Shown here: positions 1-11,315 of the stretch, one piece after another
Position numbering within the stretch: the first letter of the stretch is position 1
Layout: each line of letters starts with the position of its first letter
NCBI RefSeq assembly: GCF_004210375.1
Contig: NC_134831.1
Location: 4,092,001-4,156,000 of the forward strand
DNA: 64,000 nucleotides
Source of the DNA: Tachypleus tridentatus
Taxonomy: Eukaryota > Arthropoda > Merostomata > Xiphosura > Limulidae
Reading direction: 5' to 3'
Notes under the pieces: model-generated
The model's input: the letters and a program-made list of their open reading frames with translations, nothing else
The model's database searches: none
What the model was told of the DNA's origin: nothing
Made by a program: the position numbers and the translations under genes

Positions 1-1487
1 TTAGTACCTGTAAAACAGCTGCAGTGAAACTCACAGTTATTATTGTTTTCAAACTTTTATGTAGTTCGTGAACATTTCACTTGACCATAACGTCCTTTTA
101 TTGAATACAAAATTGTCGATATAAGTTATACAATGAATTATGCAAATAACGCCAGATATCACTCATCTCTCTTTAGACATTGTGTAACATTTTCAACCAT
201 GAAATTGTTTTTAATCTGTGTTTAAGGGTATATTTAATTATTCATTTATATGGTAATGTGAAAATGTTCAATGTTTGATACATCTGAGATGAGAAAATGT
301 AGCAAGTAATTATAAATAATATGATAATGTATATTTAAAAAGGCATACAGGGAAGGTCATGCTCCGTCTGCCCACCGTGCATCTTGACAATAGCCCTGCA
401 GCTTAGTTTCCAATACAAAAGGTTATAATGTCAAAGAACACCGCTCCTTCCTACATACATTTTACTATTCATCTAGTGTACGAAGACGACGGTTCCCCAG
501 CATCCATTTCAACAATCTGATTGCACAGGAACTGATAGATGCTGCATCCGGCAACTAAACAGATACGTTTTCATTTGTTTGAAGTATGTGACGATTGAAT
601 GTAAAGAATGAATGGAAATCTTATCTTGGTTAACCCATACTCTGTTGGCATTGTTTCTGTAAAAAATCAAGTATTACTGGGTGGTACAAATAATCCAAGA
701 CATTCATCTCATACTAAGTAAAGTTTGCTTTGACCTTTCCATTGATCCAATACTTGCACAGTATCCAGTAGTGATCACGAATCCCTTGGATAAAGTTTCT
801 CGACATGCCATATGGTACTTTTGGACGTTGTTTTGGTCCATGAATGGTGGAAATATCCCAGCAGTTATTACATTTATGAAGGTCTGTATTTATTTTGTTG
901 TGTCACCACTTGCTTCCACTTTTGCAGATGGAATATCTTCTTGATCACGTCTTTCTTGGCCCTCAGACACGAAGATGACGTTTTCTGTTGATATTTCTGA
1001 ATGTAAATTCTTATATCTTACAAGAACTTGCTTATCATAGCTTAGGCAAGACATGTTGCAGATCTCTTTCTGGATGGTCCCCGACTTCCAAGTTCATCCA
1101 TATTCATTCTTTCTAATGCTTCTATGAACAAGGATTATTTTATTGAAGATTCCAAATCTCCGACCGAAATTGGTCGTTTTGGAAAAGGGTAAGCAATAGC
1201 TCTTTGTCACATGAGTGTATGAATATTTTTTGCCGGAAAAAGCTATTACTTAAGCTCTCCCAAAACGACTAGTTTTTGATGATATCACACCACAAACAAT
1301 GTCAAAATATAATTTACATACATGCTGTTCCACCGCGATTTTACATTGACTGTGTTTGTCGCATGACTTGTTAATTTGCCCTCTCAAAATCGTTTAAATA
1401 TAACGTACGTAACCCTCTGTATAAACAGATACTTTAAACACTATGAAAAAAGATAAAACAGTAATTACTGGAAAGTGATTTCCTTCA
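1..1487. other. Gene-free AT-rich DNA, nothing identified
   Basis: No recognisable gene, RNA gene or known repeat. An 87-codon plus-strand frame at 681-944 begins with GTG rather than ATG and has no recognisable motif. The minus strand of the same stretch has two longer open segments separated by a stop (about 700-960), also unrecognised. It may hold an old, eroded mobile element, but nothing supports a specific call. Confidence 0.5.
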
Positions 1488-2994
1488 TATATACTCTTCA
1501 AAAAAAGAAATGCAAAAGGCAAAATATGAGACAAATTGTTAACAAGTTTATTCCGGGTAGTTCTGTATGACATGTGTGAAACTTTGCACATTCACTGCTG
1601 AACCTCCAAAGTTTGCAAAGGCGAAGTCCACGCTCACTAGGTGAAGTTTAACGTTACTCAACGTCAATAACGAGTATGCCCCCGTGAGCATCAATAACTG
1701 CTTGACATCTCCTGCCCATGGAAGCGATGAGATGACGAATCACATCCTGTGGAATGGCTGTCCACTTAGCCTGCAAAGCTGCTGCAAGCTGAGGTAGAGT
1801 CTGCGGTTGAGATTGTCGCCGTTGCAGATGTCGGTCCAACTCGTCCCAAAGATGTTTGATAGGGTTTAAATCTGGTGATCTGGAGGGCCAGGGAAGAACG
1901 TTGATGTTGTGGTGTCTCAAGAAGACAGTGGTGAGTCGGGCTGTGTGAGGACGGACGTTGTCATGTTGAAAAACGTTGTTGACGTTTACCATGATGGGTT
2001 GCACATGGGGCCTAAGAATCTCGTCGACGTATCGTTGAGCCGTAAGATTCCCTCGAATGTGCAAAAGGTCTGTTCTGGCATTGTAGGCGACGGCAGCCCA
2101 CATCATGACGCTGCCACCATCATATCTGTCAACATCCTGCACACAGTTTCCTGCAAAACGTTCACCTTGGCGACGGTAAACACGGGTCCTTCCATCCTGC
2201 CTACGAAGCATAAAACGTAATTCATCGCTGAACTAAACATGCCTCCATCGTCGATGAGGCCATACCCGATGTGCCCGAGTCCACTGCAGCCGTACTTGAC
2301 GATGTTGCTGGGTGAGGATGACGCCTCTGACTGGACGTTGAGGTCGGATTCCTGCATCTCGTAGACGGTTGCGTACGGTCTGATCGAGAATCCTACGCAA
2401 CCCTGGTATGGTTGAGGTAGTAGACGTTGCAGTGGTGGTCCTATCCCGAAGGTGACGTAACCGGATGTAGCGATCTTGTGCGGACGTGGTCACACGAGGT
2501 CTGCCAGATCGTGGACGGTCACGAGTTGATCCATGTTGTTGGTGACGATTCCATAGCCTTGTGATGGTGCTTGGGTGGACATTCACAGCTCTGGCAACAT
2601 CTGATCGAGAGTCGCCTGCTTCCAAGCGACCAATGGCGTTGTTGCGTTGTGCTTCAGTCAGTCTTGGTGTAACTGTATTGCGTGTCGGTGGCTTAACACA
2701 CAGCTATGGAAACCGAGAACCCGTCACTTTTATAGGGATTTTGCACATGTTGCACTTGCAGAACATGCAGATCTCTCAAACAAATTTATTGAACACGCAT
2801 GCGTTTTGGCGAAAAATCCGATGTTTTCCTCCGTTTTCAAAGTGCACAACTTTTATTGTCATTTTGGTCTGACAATCAGTGCTTTAACACGTGTAACATC
2901 ACATACTCTGAGCTTGTAACGTTATTACATATATTTCTCTTTAAAATTTAAAAAAAATATATCCCTTTTGCGTTTCTTGTTTTAAAGAGTATAT
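1488..2994 (-). mobile_element. Tc1-like DNA transposon, near full length, inactivated
   Basis: Tc1/mariner superfamily element of about 1.5 kb. The ends are short imperfect inverted repeats: TATACTCTTCAAAAAAAG on the left and, read on the minus strand, TATACTCTTTAAAACAAG on the right. TA dinucleotides sit at both edges, as expected for TA target duplication. The interior holds one minus-strand transposase frame (separate entry). The termini and the single frame make this one of the better preserved DNA transposons in the window. It lies just upstream of GT92-A. Confidence 0.85.
1654..2690 (-). pseudogene. Tc1-like transposase, broken by one in-frame stop
   Basis: Cut-and-paste transposase of the Tc1 DD34E type. 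The N-terminal part (about 2690-2236) has the paired HTH region: a helix-turn-helix including SDVARAVNVHPSTITRLW, then the GRPR hook motif (RPRSGRPRVT). The C-terminal part has the catalytic core: FSDELRF (first Asp), VFQHDNVRPHTA (second Asp) and SPDLNPIKHLWDEL. The two halves lie in the same frame, separated by a single TAG codon at 2233-2235. The usual catalytic Glu in NPIEHLW is Lys here (NPIKHLW). No ATG is visible at the expected N-terminus. The protein is therefore dead by at least two independent changes. The family call is firm. Confidence 0.85.
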
Positions 2995-3164
2995 TTTCTT
3001 ATTTTCAAATTAAAAAGTTTCATTTTCAATGACATTTTTCATACTACTTATTCAATTATTTAGAATCTGCTTGGACAAGATATCTGATAATTGTGAAATC
3101 TCTGCATATTTGACCGCTGTCTCCAAAGCATAAAGAAAATTAGTTCAAATATTTGAAGTCGTGG

Positions 3165-4491
3165 ATGAATTGTCGTCGTTGTTTCATTAAATACAGAGCT
3201 GCTAAACGCCAAAGATGGTTGCTAAATTGTAGTTGCTGGTCTTATTTTGTTAAGATGCTGTTTTCGCTCCTCCTTTTGTGTTGTGGATCTTATATCTGGA
3301 TGTTAGTTTTGACTTCAACCATCGTAGATCAACAGAATGTTGCAGACTTCAGTAAAAATGGACTTCATGGAGAAACGATGGGAGGGAGCTGGTTAAAAAG
3401 TCCGTCAGTAAGAGTCACCAAATCTTTAGCTAATCAGAGCGAGGATAGGCTATATACAATTAAGAATTCGAAACGTCTCTATGTGAACATTTGGAACACT
3501 CACGTAGATCAGTGGCAGCGAGCGAATATGGTTTCGGCTCCTTACAAACTAATGGTATATTCTGCTTATTTGGACAAGAGGAACCCACATGCACCGACTG
3601 TCGTAGTCATCGGAGCTACGCTAATCAAAGGTGGTCTGAAAGTGTACTGTAAACTTCAGTTCTCTCATAAAAAGCCAGTTCTAGTAGCAGCTTATAAAAG
3701 GGTCATAAATGAACACTGGAACCTCAAATACTCTGCTTGCTTCTTCTACTGCGCACTACGTAAAGGTGACCCAAAACCACTCAATGTTTCTGTCGCTGAC
3801 AACAGTCAGTTTAAAGCTGCTGCCATTCTGACAGTTTATGACAATAAGGAAGACAATGAGTCACCTCGTGGAAGAATAGCGTTGTGCGTGAAGCCCTTGC
3901 ATTATTCTTACGATAGAGCTACATGGTTTATAGAGTTCGTAGAGCTTCATCGGCTTCTGGGAGTAGAACACTTTTTTCTCTATAACCATTCAATGGGTCA
4001 TTCAGTAGAGCGTGCCGTGATGGTCTACAAACAGCTGGGAGTTGTATCACTTCTGCCATGGAACTTGGAAATTCAATCTCAGAAAGAAATCCGAACAGAA
4101 GGGCTTTTCGCTGCGCTCAACGACTGCCTCTACAGGTCAATGTGTCTTTTTAAGTACGTTCTTATGTTGGATTTGGACGAGTTCATCATTCCAAGTGGAA
4201 ACGTCACATACGAGACCTTCCTTGCGGATATTACAAAGCTCAAACGAGGGCCATACCAACCGAGCAGTTTCGTGTTTCAAAACGTGTTTTTCTATTTGTA
4301 CTGGGATAATGACACTTCGGCTTATAACGAAAAGCCGGAGACACCCCCGGCAAATATTCCGTACCTCTTGACACAGTACAAAACGAGACGACTGAAGTAT
4401 CCGATGAAACATGGAAGCAGGTCAAAATTTATTGTTGTTCCAGAAAGAGTACTGGAAGTAGGAAACCACGTTGTCTGGAGAGTCGTCCCAC
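3165..4491 (+). CDS. GT92-A exon 1
   Basis: Holds the cytoplasmic tail, membrane anchor, stem and most of the catalytic domain, including the DxD-type motif. It ends at VVWRVVP plus one base of Arg443, followed by a strong GTAAGT donor. The frame runs on 62 bases into the intron before a stop, which would give a shorter protein lacking the conserved LHHYRICE segment if the intron were retained. Confidence 0.88.
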
Positions 4492-7021
4492 GTAAGTTTC
4501 CAATTTCATTTTATCCGGATACTAACTTCCCTAATCTATTCATTTTGTCCTAAGAGCAATTACACATGAATTTTGTTTGTTTGTTTGAAGTTAAGCACAA
4601 AGCTACACAAAGGGCTATTTGTGCTCTGCCCATAATGGGTAACGAAACCGCTGTGCCTCTAGAGGGACACGTGAATTTTGCTGTATAACTTTGTCTTGAG
4701 AGTAATTCGTGTAAGTTAACGCTGTCACTTTATCCTGAGAGTAATTTCTGAAGGTTAATCGTTTAACTTTGTCAAGAGAGTAATTCGTGTAAGTTAACGC
4801 TGTCACTTTATCCTGAGAGTAATTTCTGAAGGTTAATCGTTTAACTTTGTCTTGAGAGTAATTCGTGTAAGTTAACGCTGTCACTTTATCCTGAGAGTAA
4901 TTTCTGAAGGTTAATCGTTTAACTTTGTCAAGAGAGTAATTCGTGTAAGTTAACGCTGTCACTTTATCCTGAGAGTACTTTCTGAAGGTTAATCGTTTAA
5001 CTTTGTCAAGAGAGTAATTCCACTGATTTTTTATTTATTTTCGTACGTTGAAAGTTTATATTGTAATAAAAACAAACTTCTGTTCTAGTCTTGAAATACG
5101 ACAGCGTGCTTTATCTGGTCTCTTCTATTGTCCATAATTTGACAACAAATTTTCAGAGATGTATGATATTCTGTGTATGGGGTAACGAGACAATGAGACA
5201 GATGAACCTAACATTAAAACAGTTGTCACCTTGAAGTGTTATAATTCAATTAACTGCTACCAGATATGGCACAAAACATGTCATAACTTGTTTTGCCATT
5301 ATAAATTACTCCTGTAAAGTACAACTGCATGTATGGTAACTGATGCACGTCAAGGTCATATCGACGTGAATGTATGGTAATAATACTGATGCACCATTAA
5401 GGTCTTATCGACGTAAAAGCAACAATCGAAAACGACTGTGCGATAATACAGCTTGTCGAAAATTTCTACGCAGATTTCACTAAGGTAGGTTGGTTGTGGA
5501 GGTAACTTGATAACATAATGTTTGTTCCGAAACTTGAGAGGCCATAAGTTTCGAATAAAACATCCCTCATGCAAGATGGAGGATTTGACCCCCATTATCA
5601 ACTCTCGATACATTACTGGGGCAGGGATTGAGTAACCAATAGAGTTTTTCCAAATCACACGAAACGAGGACCGTCTACACTTCCCTGTCTTGTTAAATAT
5701 TGTGCATGGGACTATCTTAAAACTTCTTAGTGTTCATGGCGCACTTGATACCTTAGAAGATCAGAGATGATTTGGGGACAATTCGTTGCACTCCAGATTC
5801 GTCACAATAAATTACAGTTTTTATTCGATAGCTGAGCTCAATTTGTATTTTCACTTTTAAACTTTTTTCTTAAGCCTACTTTTCGATTGTAAAAAAATGT
5901 TTAGCCCAGTAATTATTACAAATTGAATTGTGACCAACTATCTGTGTGACGAATAAATACTGTAATCTATTTTTACTATAACGAATACAGGTGCGACGAA
6001 GACCTTAAAGATATCACGAGACGCTAAATAAAATGCAACTGTTACAAATCAGACAGTATCTTTCAGTTCTGTTTCGTGTTCTGGTGGTTGCACGTTGTTC
6101 TTATGTTAAATGTAAGGGTTTCGCGCCTTGATAATTATTTTCGTCTTTCTAATCGTCTTATATGTGTAATTGTAGTTGAGTATTTGTTTGAAATATTTTA
6201 ACGTAACTGACTATCTAGTTATACGGTGTCTAGTTCTATCAATCAAAATGGCTATTAAGAAGTTAAAACTATTTTATTTGTTTTTCATACAATGCATATC
6301 AACTACACAAAACTTAAGTGCATTGTATTTCGCTCTGTATTATATTCATGTTAACTTAACATTATTTAAATGTGTACAGATAAGAGAACCTGTTCTAAGA
6401 AACAGTTCTAATAATAATATAATAAAACAGATTTTTAAACATGAACAGTTTATTGGATGAAACAGTAGACTCAGTACACGTTGCTAAAATTGAAAGACAC
6501 TGACCATATAAAGTGCTTAACAATGTATATTTAACTTATTGTTTAATATAGCAAGGCCTTATCTAAGGAGCTATTTTATCATGTTTTTATTAACCTTCAG
6601 CACAGAGTGCTTTTCAAACGGCATAAATACAATCCAGCTTTCTGAAGTAAAATCTATGAAAATATAGTACAATGAGAACACGCACTGATGTAATTGTATT
6701 TCACTTAAACTATCTTAAATTATGAATAGTTTGGGAACATTATAAAAAGTTACAAGTGTTTTAAGTTATTATATATTCATGGTTTATTTGCTATATGTAG
6801 GTTCGCAAAACATCAAGGTACCATTTTCCAAAGCTAGTCTTCACCATTATCGGATATGCGAAAACGGCGGACACCGATGTCTGAAGCAACCTTCTGTTGT
6901 TGATAGGACAGCCTTACGCTTTAACTCCACATTGTTATCACGTGTGCAATACATCTGTCACCGAAGTTTCGTAAACGTTAACACGTGCCCTGTTGTACCA
7001 CCTCTCGGAAGTGAATGGTAG
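3165..7021 (+). CDS. Glycosyltransferase family 92 protein (GT92-A), two exons
   Basis: Join 3165-4491 and 6801-7021; 515 residues. GT92 (DUF23) enzymes are Golgi type II membrane glycosyltransferases. The studied nematode member, GALT-1, adds beta-1,4-galactose to core fucose of N-glycans; the substrate here is inferred only. Seen: a basic N-terminus, one hydrophobic anchor at about residues 27-52, the VYSAYLD motif near residue 130, then HYSYDRATWFIEF, EIRTEGLFAALNDCLYR, the DxD-type metal site in LMLDLDEFIIP (D336, D338), and after the intron LHHYRICE (456-463). The start is the ATG at 3165: an upstream TTG at 3153 is in frame but a TAG lies at 3141. The intron has GTAAGT at 4492 and TATGTAG before 6801; it splits Arg443. 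AATAAA occurs at 7169 and 7261. Confidence 0.9.
4573..4665 (-). repeat. SINE family C fragment
   Basis: Minus-strand 3' part of the tRNA-headed family C: tail TTTGTTTG, then AGCACAAAGCTACACAAAGGGCTAT and TGCTCTGCCCA, cut off inside the tRNA-like head. Lies in the GT92-A intron immediately before the 78-bp minisatellite. Confidence 0.65.
4686..5020. repeat. 78-bp minisatellite (two diverged 39-bp halves)
   Basis: About 4.3 copies of a 78-bp unit. Each unit is made of two related 39-bp halves that both begin AGAGTAATT; one continues CGTGTAAGTTAACGC, the other TCTGAAGGTTAATCG. As 78 is divisible by three, the minus strand reads open through all copies (a 26-residue repeat); no other sign of coding is seen. 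Within the GT92-A intron. Confidence 0.9.
6801..7021 (+). CDS. GT92-A exon 2 (C-terminal)
   Basis: Completes the GT92 domain. It starts after TATGTAG, supplies the last two bases of Arg443 and then reads SQNIKVPFSKASLHHYRICE, which aligns with the C-terminal end of GT92-B (LHHYRICEFGG, then TTSVVDR). Ends at TAG 7019-7021. The tail after SVVDR is diverged from GT92-B. Confidence 0.87.
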
Positions 7022-7340
7022 CAACAACGTTTCTTTCTCTACACTAAACCGTAGCCTATGTATCATTTCTGAAGCACTTAGTTAATGAATTTATTTCATG
7101 CTAAAAATTCCAAGAGAAGTCGAAGTTCCTTCCAAACGTGTTTTGCAACCAAATTTAACTGAATTTCAAATAAAACGTAGTACATGGATAAAACTTTAAA
7201 GTTGAATTGATCCTGAGATTATTTAATATTTCTATATTGAAACGATAGAAATATTTGTATAATAAACATGGCAGTAAGTCGATGACGCCACTTTGATCTA
7301 TTTAAACTGTAGAGTTACCATAATGTTTACTGATTTTATC

Positions 7341-7460
7341 GCCCCTACAGTGGCTTAGCGGTAATTCTGAGATAGAGCTTTAAATATTAAACATCTGGTT
7401 TCGATACCCAGAATGGGTAGAACATAGATTACCCATTGTGTAGCTTTGTGTTTAACAACA
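7341..7460 (+). repeat. SINE family C copy
   Basis: tRNA-like head with GTGGCTTAGCGGTAAT (A box region) and GGTTTCGATACCC (B box), then the shared tail TAGATTACCCATTGTGTAGC and TTTGTGTTTAA. Moderately diverged. Confidence 0.7.
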
Positions 7461-7792
7461 AAAATAACTAAGTTTCTACACTTTTCTCATTGAAAGCACT
7501 AACACTAATTAAAATATTTCATGATTCAGGGTTTTTGTATAGTTTTCAGAATTTCATGTTGGGAGATATTTGTATTTACCAATTTTTATTTATGAAGTTA
7601 TCGTCAAACAAATAAAGTTATATGTTAACACACATGAACATCTTTTGTAAATGTGTGCCAACTAAGCAATAATTTCTGGTATAGTTCTTGCAGAAGATTA
7701 AGACAATTTTGGACATTACGTTTCGCCTTTTATACAGCGCAGAACTTTTGATATTAAGAGCAAAAAAGTAGTTTTCATTTCTCTTCATGAAT

Positions 7793-7928
7793 GATCCCCA
7801 CTAGTATAGTGATAAGTCTACGGATTTACAATGCTAAAATCAAGGGTTTGATTCCCCTCGGTGGGCTCAGAAGATAGCCCAATGTGTGTATGTGTGTTTT
7901 CTTCGCTATAAGAAAACACACATACACA
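7793..7928 (+). repeat. SINE family B copy with 3' hairpin and target-site duplication
   Basis: tRNA-like head (CCCCACTAGTATAGTGATAA, B box GGTTTGATTCCCC), then CAGAAGATAGCCCAATGTGTG. The 3' end is a perfect 20-bp inverted repeat around a six-base loop (arms 7884-7903 and 7910-7929). Flanked by CTCTTCATGAAT at 7781-7792 and 7929-7940. Confidence 0.85.
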
Positions 7929-8452
7929 CTCTTCATGAATACCACCGAAACAAGCTAGTTTTCTAATAAAATATTTAAGAGAATAAAAATGGTCTCTCCA
8001 GCTTCTGTAACTTGTCTTAATATTTTAATTTTACAAATCTCCAACTATCTAAAACACAACAAAAAAAAATCTGCGTTTTTTTTCCATGTAACAGAAATTT
8101 GAATGAATAAATTCGTAGAATTAGGGACTTTTTCTGCGAACTAAAACCCGAGAAACTTAAATTTAATTTTTTTTCCCACAGATCCCCAAACGTATTGATC
8201 AAATTTGTTTTAAAAAACTATTACATGAAAAACAGAACTCCATCGTAAAAGTTTTAATTCGTATAAATTTTATTTTATGAAAAAATATTCTTTAAGTAAT
8301 ATGTTTTAATATTTTTAATAAAATGATGGAGTTGACTCGCAGTCCTCAGTGTGAGAAACGCTGTTTTATCCGTTAATAGTATAATAACAATAGACACACA
8401 CACATGTATATACGAAATTGAAACAGAATTTGATAGGAATATTTCATTTTTT

Positions 8453-9023
8453 AATTTGGCAGGTGGTTAAGACACTCAACTCGTAATCTAAGGGTCGCGG
8501 GTTCGAATCCCCGTCACACCAAACATGCTCGCCCTTTCAGCCGTGGGGGCGTTATAATATCACGACTAGTCCCACTATTCGTTGGTAAAAGAGTAGCCCA
8601 AGAGTTGGAGATGGGCGGTGATGACTAGCTGCCTTTCCTCTAGTCTTACGTTTGTTTCTTTTGTTTGTTTTTAAATTTCGCGCAAAGCTACTCGAGGGCT
8701 ATCTGCGCTAGCCGTCCCTAATTTAGCAGTGTAAGACTAGAGGGAAGACAGCTAGTCATCACCACCCACTGCCAATTCTTGGGCTACTCTTTTACCAACG
8801 AATAATGGGATTGACCGTCACATTATAACGCTCCCACGGCTGAAAAGACGAGCATGTTTGGTGCGACGGGAATTCAAACCCGCGACCCTCAGATTACGAG
8901 TTGCACGCCTTAACCCATCTGGCCATGCCGGGCCTTTTCTAGTCTTACACTGCTAATTTAGTGACAGCTAGCGCAATTAACCCTTGTGTAGCTTTGCGTG
9001 AAATTCAAAACAAACCAAACCTT
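8453..9023 (+). repeat. SINE family A copy, split by a second SINE
   Basis: Outer plus-strand SINE: tRNA-like head GGCAGGTGGTTAAGAC, B box GGGTTCGAATCCCC and the family body up to 8649. It resumes at 8938 with TCTAGTCTTACACTGCTAA and the tail TTGTGTAGCTTTGCGTGAAA. The split is caused by the insertion of 8650-8937. Confidence 0.9.
8650..8937 (-). repeat. SINE family A copy nested in another SINE
   Basis: Complete minus-strand copy running from its tail (GTTTGTTTCTTTTGTTTG) to its head (TGGCCATGCCGGGCC). An 11-bp duplication, TCTAGTCTTAC, at 8639-8649 and 8938-8948 marks insertion into the body of the outer SINE. Confidence 0.92.
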
Positions 9024-9334
9024 TCCTTAACTACAACGTTGTGTCTGTAAAAGTGAGTGATTACAACGTATACGTATGTTTTACTTGATGTTCTCGGAGT
9101 GTGTATGATGTATGTATGTTGTAATGTATGATGAATATACGCTGTAATCCATTGTAGTATTTTTTGTCTTTTACTTTCTTTAGTAAATATTTTAAGTAAC
9201 AATTCGAAACTTATTTTCAACGTCATTAGGGTCACCAGTTTCGATCTTCATATCAGCGAGTTTCCATTATGGCTATTTGATATTTTTATAAAACACACAG
9301 ACAGAAAAACAAAAGTATTTAGTTTGGTTCTTTG

Positions 9335-9490
9335 TTTTGAACTTCGTGCAAAGCTACTCAAAGGCTATCCGCACTAGCCGTCCCTAACTTAGCAATGTAA
9401 GACTAGAGGGAAGGTAGCTAGTCATCTCAACGAATAGTGGGATTGACCGTCACATTATAACATCTCCACTGCTGAAAGGGCGAGCATGTT
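9335..9490 (-). repeat. SINE family A, partial
   Basis: Tail and body with an internal deletion (the segment between AGCTAGTCATC and CAACGAATAGTGGG is missing) and no tRNA-like head. Confidence 0.75.
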
Positions 9491-9632
9491 AGAAATATCT
9501 ATTACATTTTAATTTGTTACCAAATATAGTGTGTTTTATTTGTTCTATTACTATGGTAACAGTGTTTTATCTTCCCGTCTTTTAACGTTCACAACAAGAC
9601 CTAAAGAGGCCTCTTAAAGGTTTTAATGTGTG

Positions 9633-9757
9633 TGGGTGTTTTCTCATAGCAAAGCCTCATCGGGCTATTTAGTGTTTCCACTAAAACGAATCGAACCCCT
9701 TATTTTAACGTTATAAATCCGTAGACAGTTGCTGTCACAGCGAAGGATTAGGTATTA
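9633..9757 (-). repeat. SINE family B copy
   Basis: Minus-strand copy with GCAAAGCCTCATCGGGCTAT (tail side), AATCGAACCCCTTATTTTAACG (B box region) and ATAAATCCGTAGACAG in the head. Confidence 0.7.
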
Positions 9758-9771
9758 CTAAGTCTATTATT

Positions 9772-9890
9772 GGGTTAAGAGAAAAGCTACACAAAAAACT
9801 ATCTGCGCTTTCTCAACCACAGAGATTCAAGTCCCAGATATCAGTGGCTTAAGTCTATAAACTTCCCACTCACCACTTAGGGACAGCTCT
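9772..9890 (-). repeat. Degraded SINE, probably family C
   Basis: Only the tail (AAGCTACACAAAAAACTATCTGCGC) and a weak B-box-like segment (GATTCAAGTCCCAGATA) remain. Confidence 0.4.
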
Positions 9891-10017
9891 GATACATTCA
9901 AATCAACAAAAAAAAAATGTGCGTATGGATAATGAAAAACTTTGTCAAATAAACTGTTGAATTAAATGTTGCAGAATAAATTTACAGTTGGAAAAACAGA
10001 GACAAACAATGAAACAT

Positions 10018-10372
10018 AAACTTACTTAGAGACTAACAACAATACTTAAATATTCTTAGAGACTAACAACAATACTTAAACATACTTAAAGACTAACAAC
10101 AATACTTAAACTCACTAAGAGACTAACAACAATACTGAAATGTACTTAGAGACTAACAACAATACAGAAACGTGCTTAGAAACTAACAACAATACTTAAA
10201 CATACTTGGAGACTAACAACAATACTGAAACGTACTTAGAAACTAACAACAATACTGAAACTTACTCAGAAACTAACAACAATACTGAAACTCACTTAGA
10301 GGCTGAAAAGTATACTTACTTGGAGACTAAAACAGTACTTATGTTTATTTAGAGACTAACAACAATTCTAAG
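10018..10372. repeat. 30-bp minisatellite
   Basis: About twelve head-to-tail copies of a 30-bp unit with core GAGACTAACAACAATACT. Copies differ mainly in the bases between the cores. There is no spacer between units, so it is not a CRISPR-like array. Confidence 0.9.
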
Positions 10373-10702
10373 CTAAGTGAGGAAAAATCTTGATGAATTC
10401 TTGGAGAAATATAAAGAATTAAGTTGTATTTACTCACCGTAAGTGTCTTAAGTTAAGAAAACATTTTCTATGGTTTTTCATTTTTTTACTGTTTTCATAC
10501 GCGTAATTTGTCTGAAAAAGCCATTTTTATAATCTGTGGCTTGTTTTCCTGCGACATTCAGAGTACAGAGAGTCTACTGTGTAACTTTACAATAAGAAAA
10601 CAACACAACATTAGACTGTAAGTTTGAACAGGAATAACACAATTCTCTACTGTTGTAATAAGCTTCGAATGTTAAAACGATAACCTTATTTTTTTTGTCT
10701 CT

Positions 10703-10775
10703 CAGTGACATAGCAGTATGTGGTGGGCAGAGCACAGGTAGCCCATTCTCTAGTCCTTATGCTTAGTAATAAACA
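10703..10775 (+). repeat. SINE family C fragments
   Basis: Head start (CTCAGTGACATAGCAGTATG) joined to GGTGGGCAGAGCACAGGTAG; the middle of the head is deleted. A further weak relic at about 10830-10925 has AGTTCGATTCCTGTTGGTGG. Confidence 0.55.
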
Positions 10776-11037
10776 AACATTTTCTTTTTCGTTGTTTGAA
10801 TAACGACCTTAAATTTTTATCTTTCACTTTTTACTATGTTTTGATTTACAACGCGACAATCAGAGAGTTCGATTCCTGTTGGTGGACACAGCAAATAGTT
10901 TGATGTAGCTTTTTTGTAGGAAAAGACTATACATGGATTTTAATTTCTTACACACTGACTTTGCTTTATGACACATATTTCTGCTGTTATTATTGGAATT
11001 ATGTTAATATCATAATATATTTCCTACTTATAAGTAG

Positions 11038-11315
11038 GAGGCATGGTCAGGTGGGTTAAAGCGTTAGACTCGTAATCTGAGGATCGTGGGTTCGAGTCCC
11101 GTTCGCACCAAATATGCTCGCCCTTTCAGCTGTGGGGGCGTTATAATGTGACGGTCAATCCCATTATTCGTTGGTAAAAGAGTAGCCCAAAAGTTGGCAG
11201 TGGGTGGTGATGACTAGCTGCCTTCCCTCTAGTCTAGCACTGCTAAATTAGGGACGACTAGCGCAGATAGCACTTGAGTAGCTTTGCGCGAAATTGAAAA
11301 CAAACCAAACCAAAC
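11038..11315 (+). repeat. SINE family A, full length with target-site duplication
   Basis: tRNA-like head with GGTCAGGTGGGTTAAAGC (A box) and GGGTTCGAGTCCC (B box), family body, and tail CTTTGCGCGAAATTG followed by CAAAC repeats. Flanked by CTTATAAGTAG at 11027-11037 and 11316-11326. A good reference copy for the family. Confidence 0.93.

Larger units (their letters stand above)
4492..6800 (+). other. GT92-A intron
   Basis: A 2.3-kb intron with GTAAGT donor and TATGTAG acceptor. It contains a partial SINE (4573-4665, minus) and a 78-bp minisatellite (4686-5020). A short local duplication around 5342-5417 repeats a GATGCAC...TATCGACGT pattern. A minus-strand frame at 5356-5658 has no recognisable motif and is not called. 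Confidence 0.85.

Noticed and set aside
681-944. 87-codon plus-strand frame
   Set aside because: Starts with GTG, has no recognisable domain, splice signals or neighbours; the opposite strand is equally open. Insufficient for a gene call.
3153-3164. Upstream in-frame TTG as the GT92-A start
   Set aside because: Eukaryotic genes start at ATG in nearly all cases; the ATG at 3165 is just downstream and followed by a good type II membrane anchor.
4615-4962. 115-codon minus-strand frame with 26-residue repeats
   Set aside because: Result of a 78-bp minisatellite whose unit length is a multiple of three, lying in an intron.
5356-5658. 100-codon minus-strand frame in the GT92-A intron
   Set aside because: No recognisable motif and no independent sign of transcription; likely chance.
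8453-8525. tRNA genes suggested by A-box/B-box and GTTCGAATCCC motifs
   Set aside because: Every instance continues into the SINE body and tail, and the heads carry mismatches in the cloverleaf; no free-standing tRNA gene was found.
10018-10372. CRISPR-like array of 30-bp repeats
   Set aside because: Units are directly adjacent with no spacers, and the genome is eukaryotic; it is a minisatellite.
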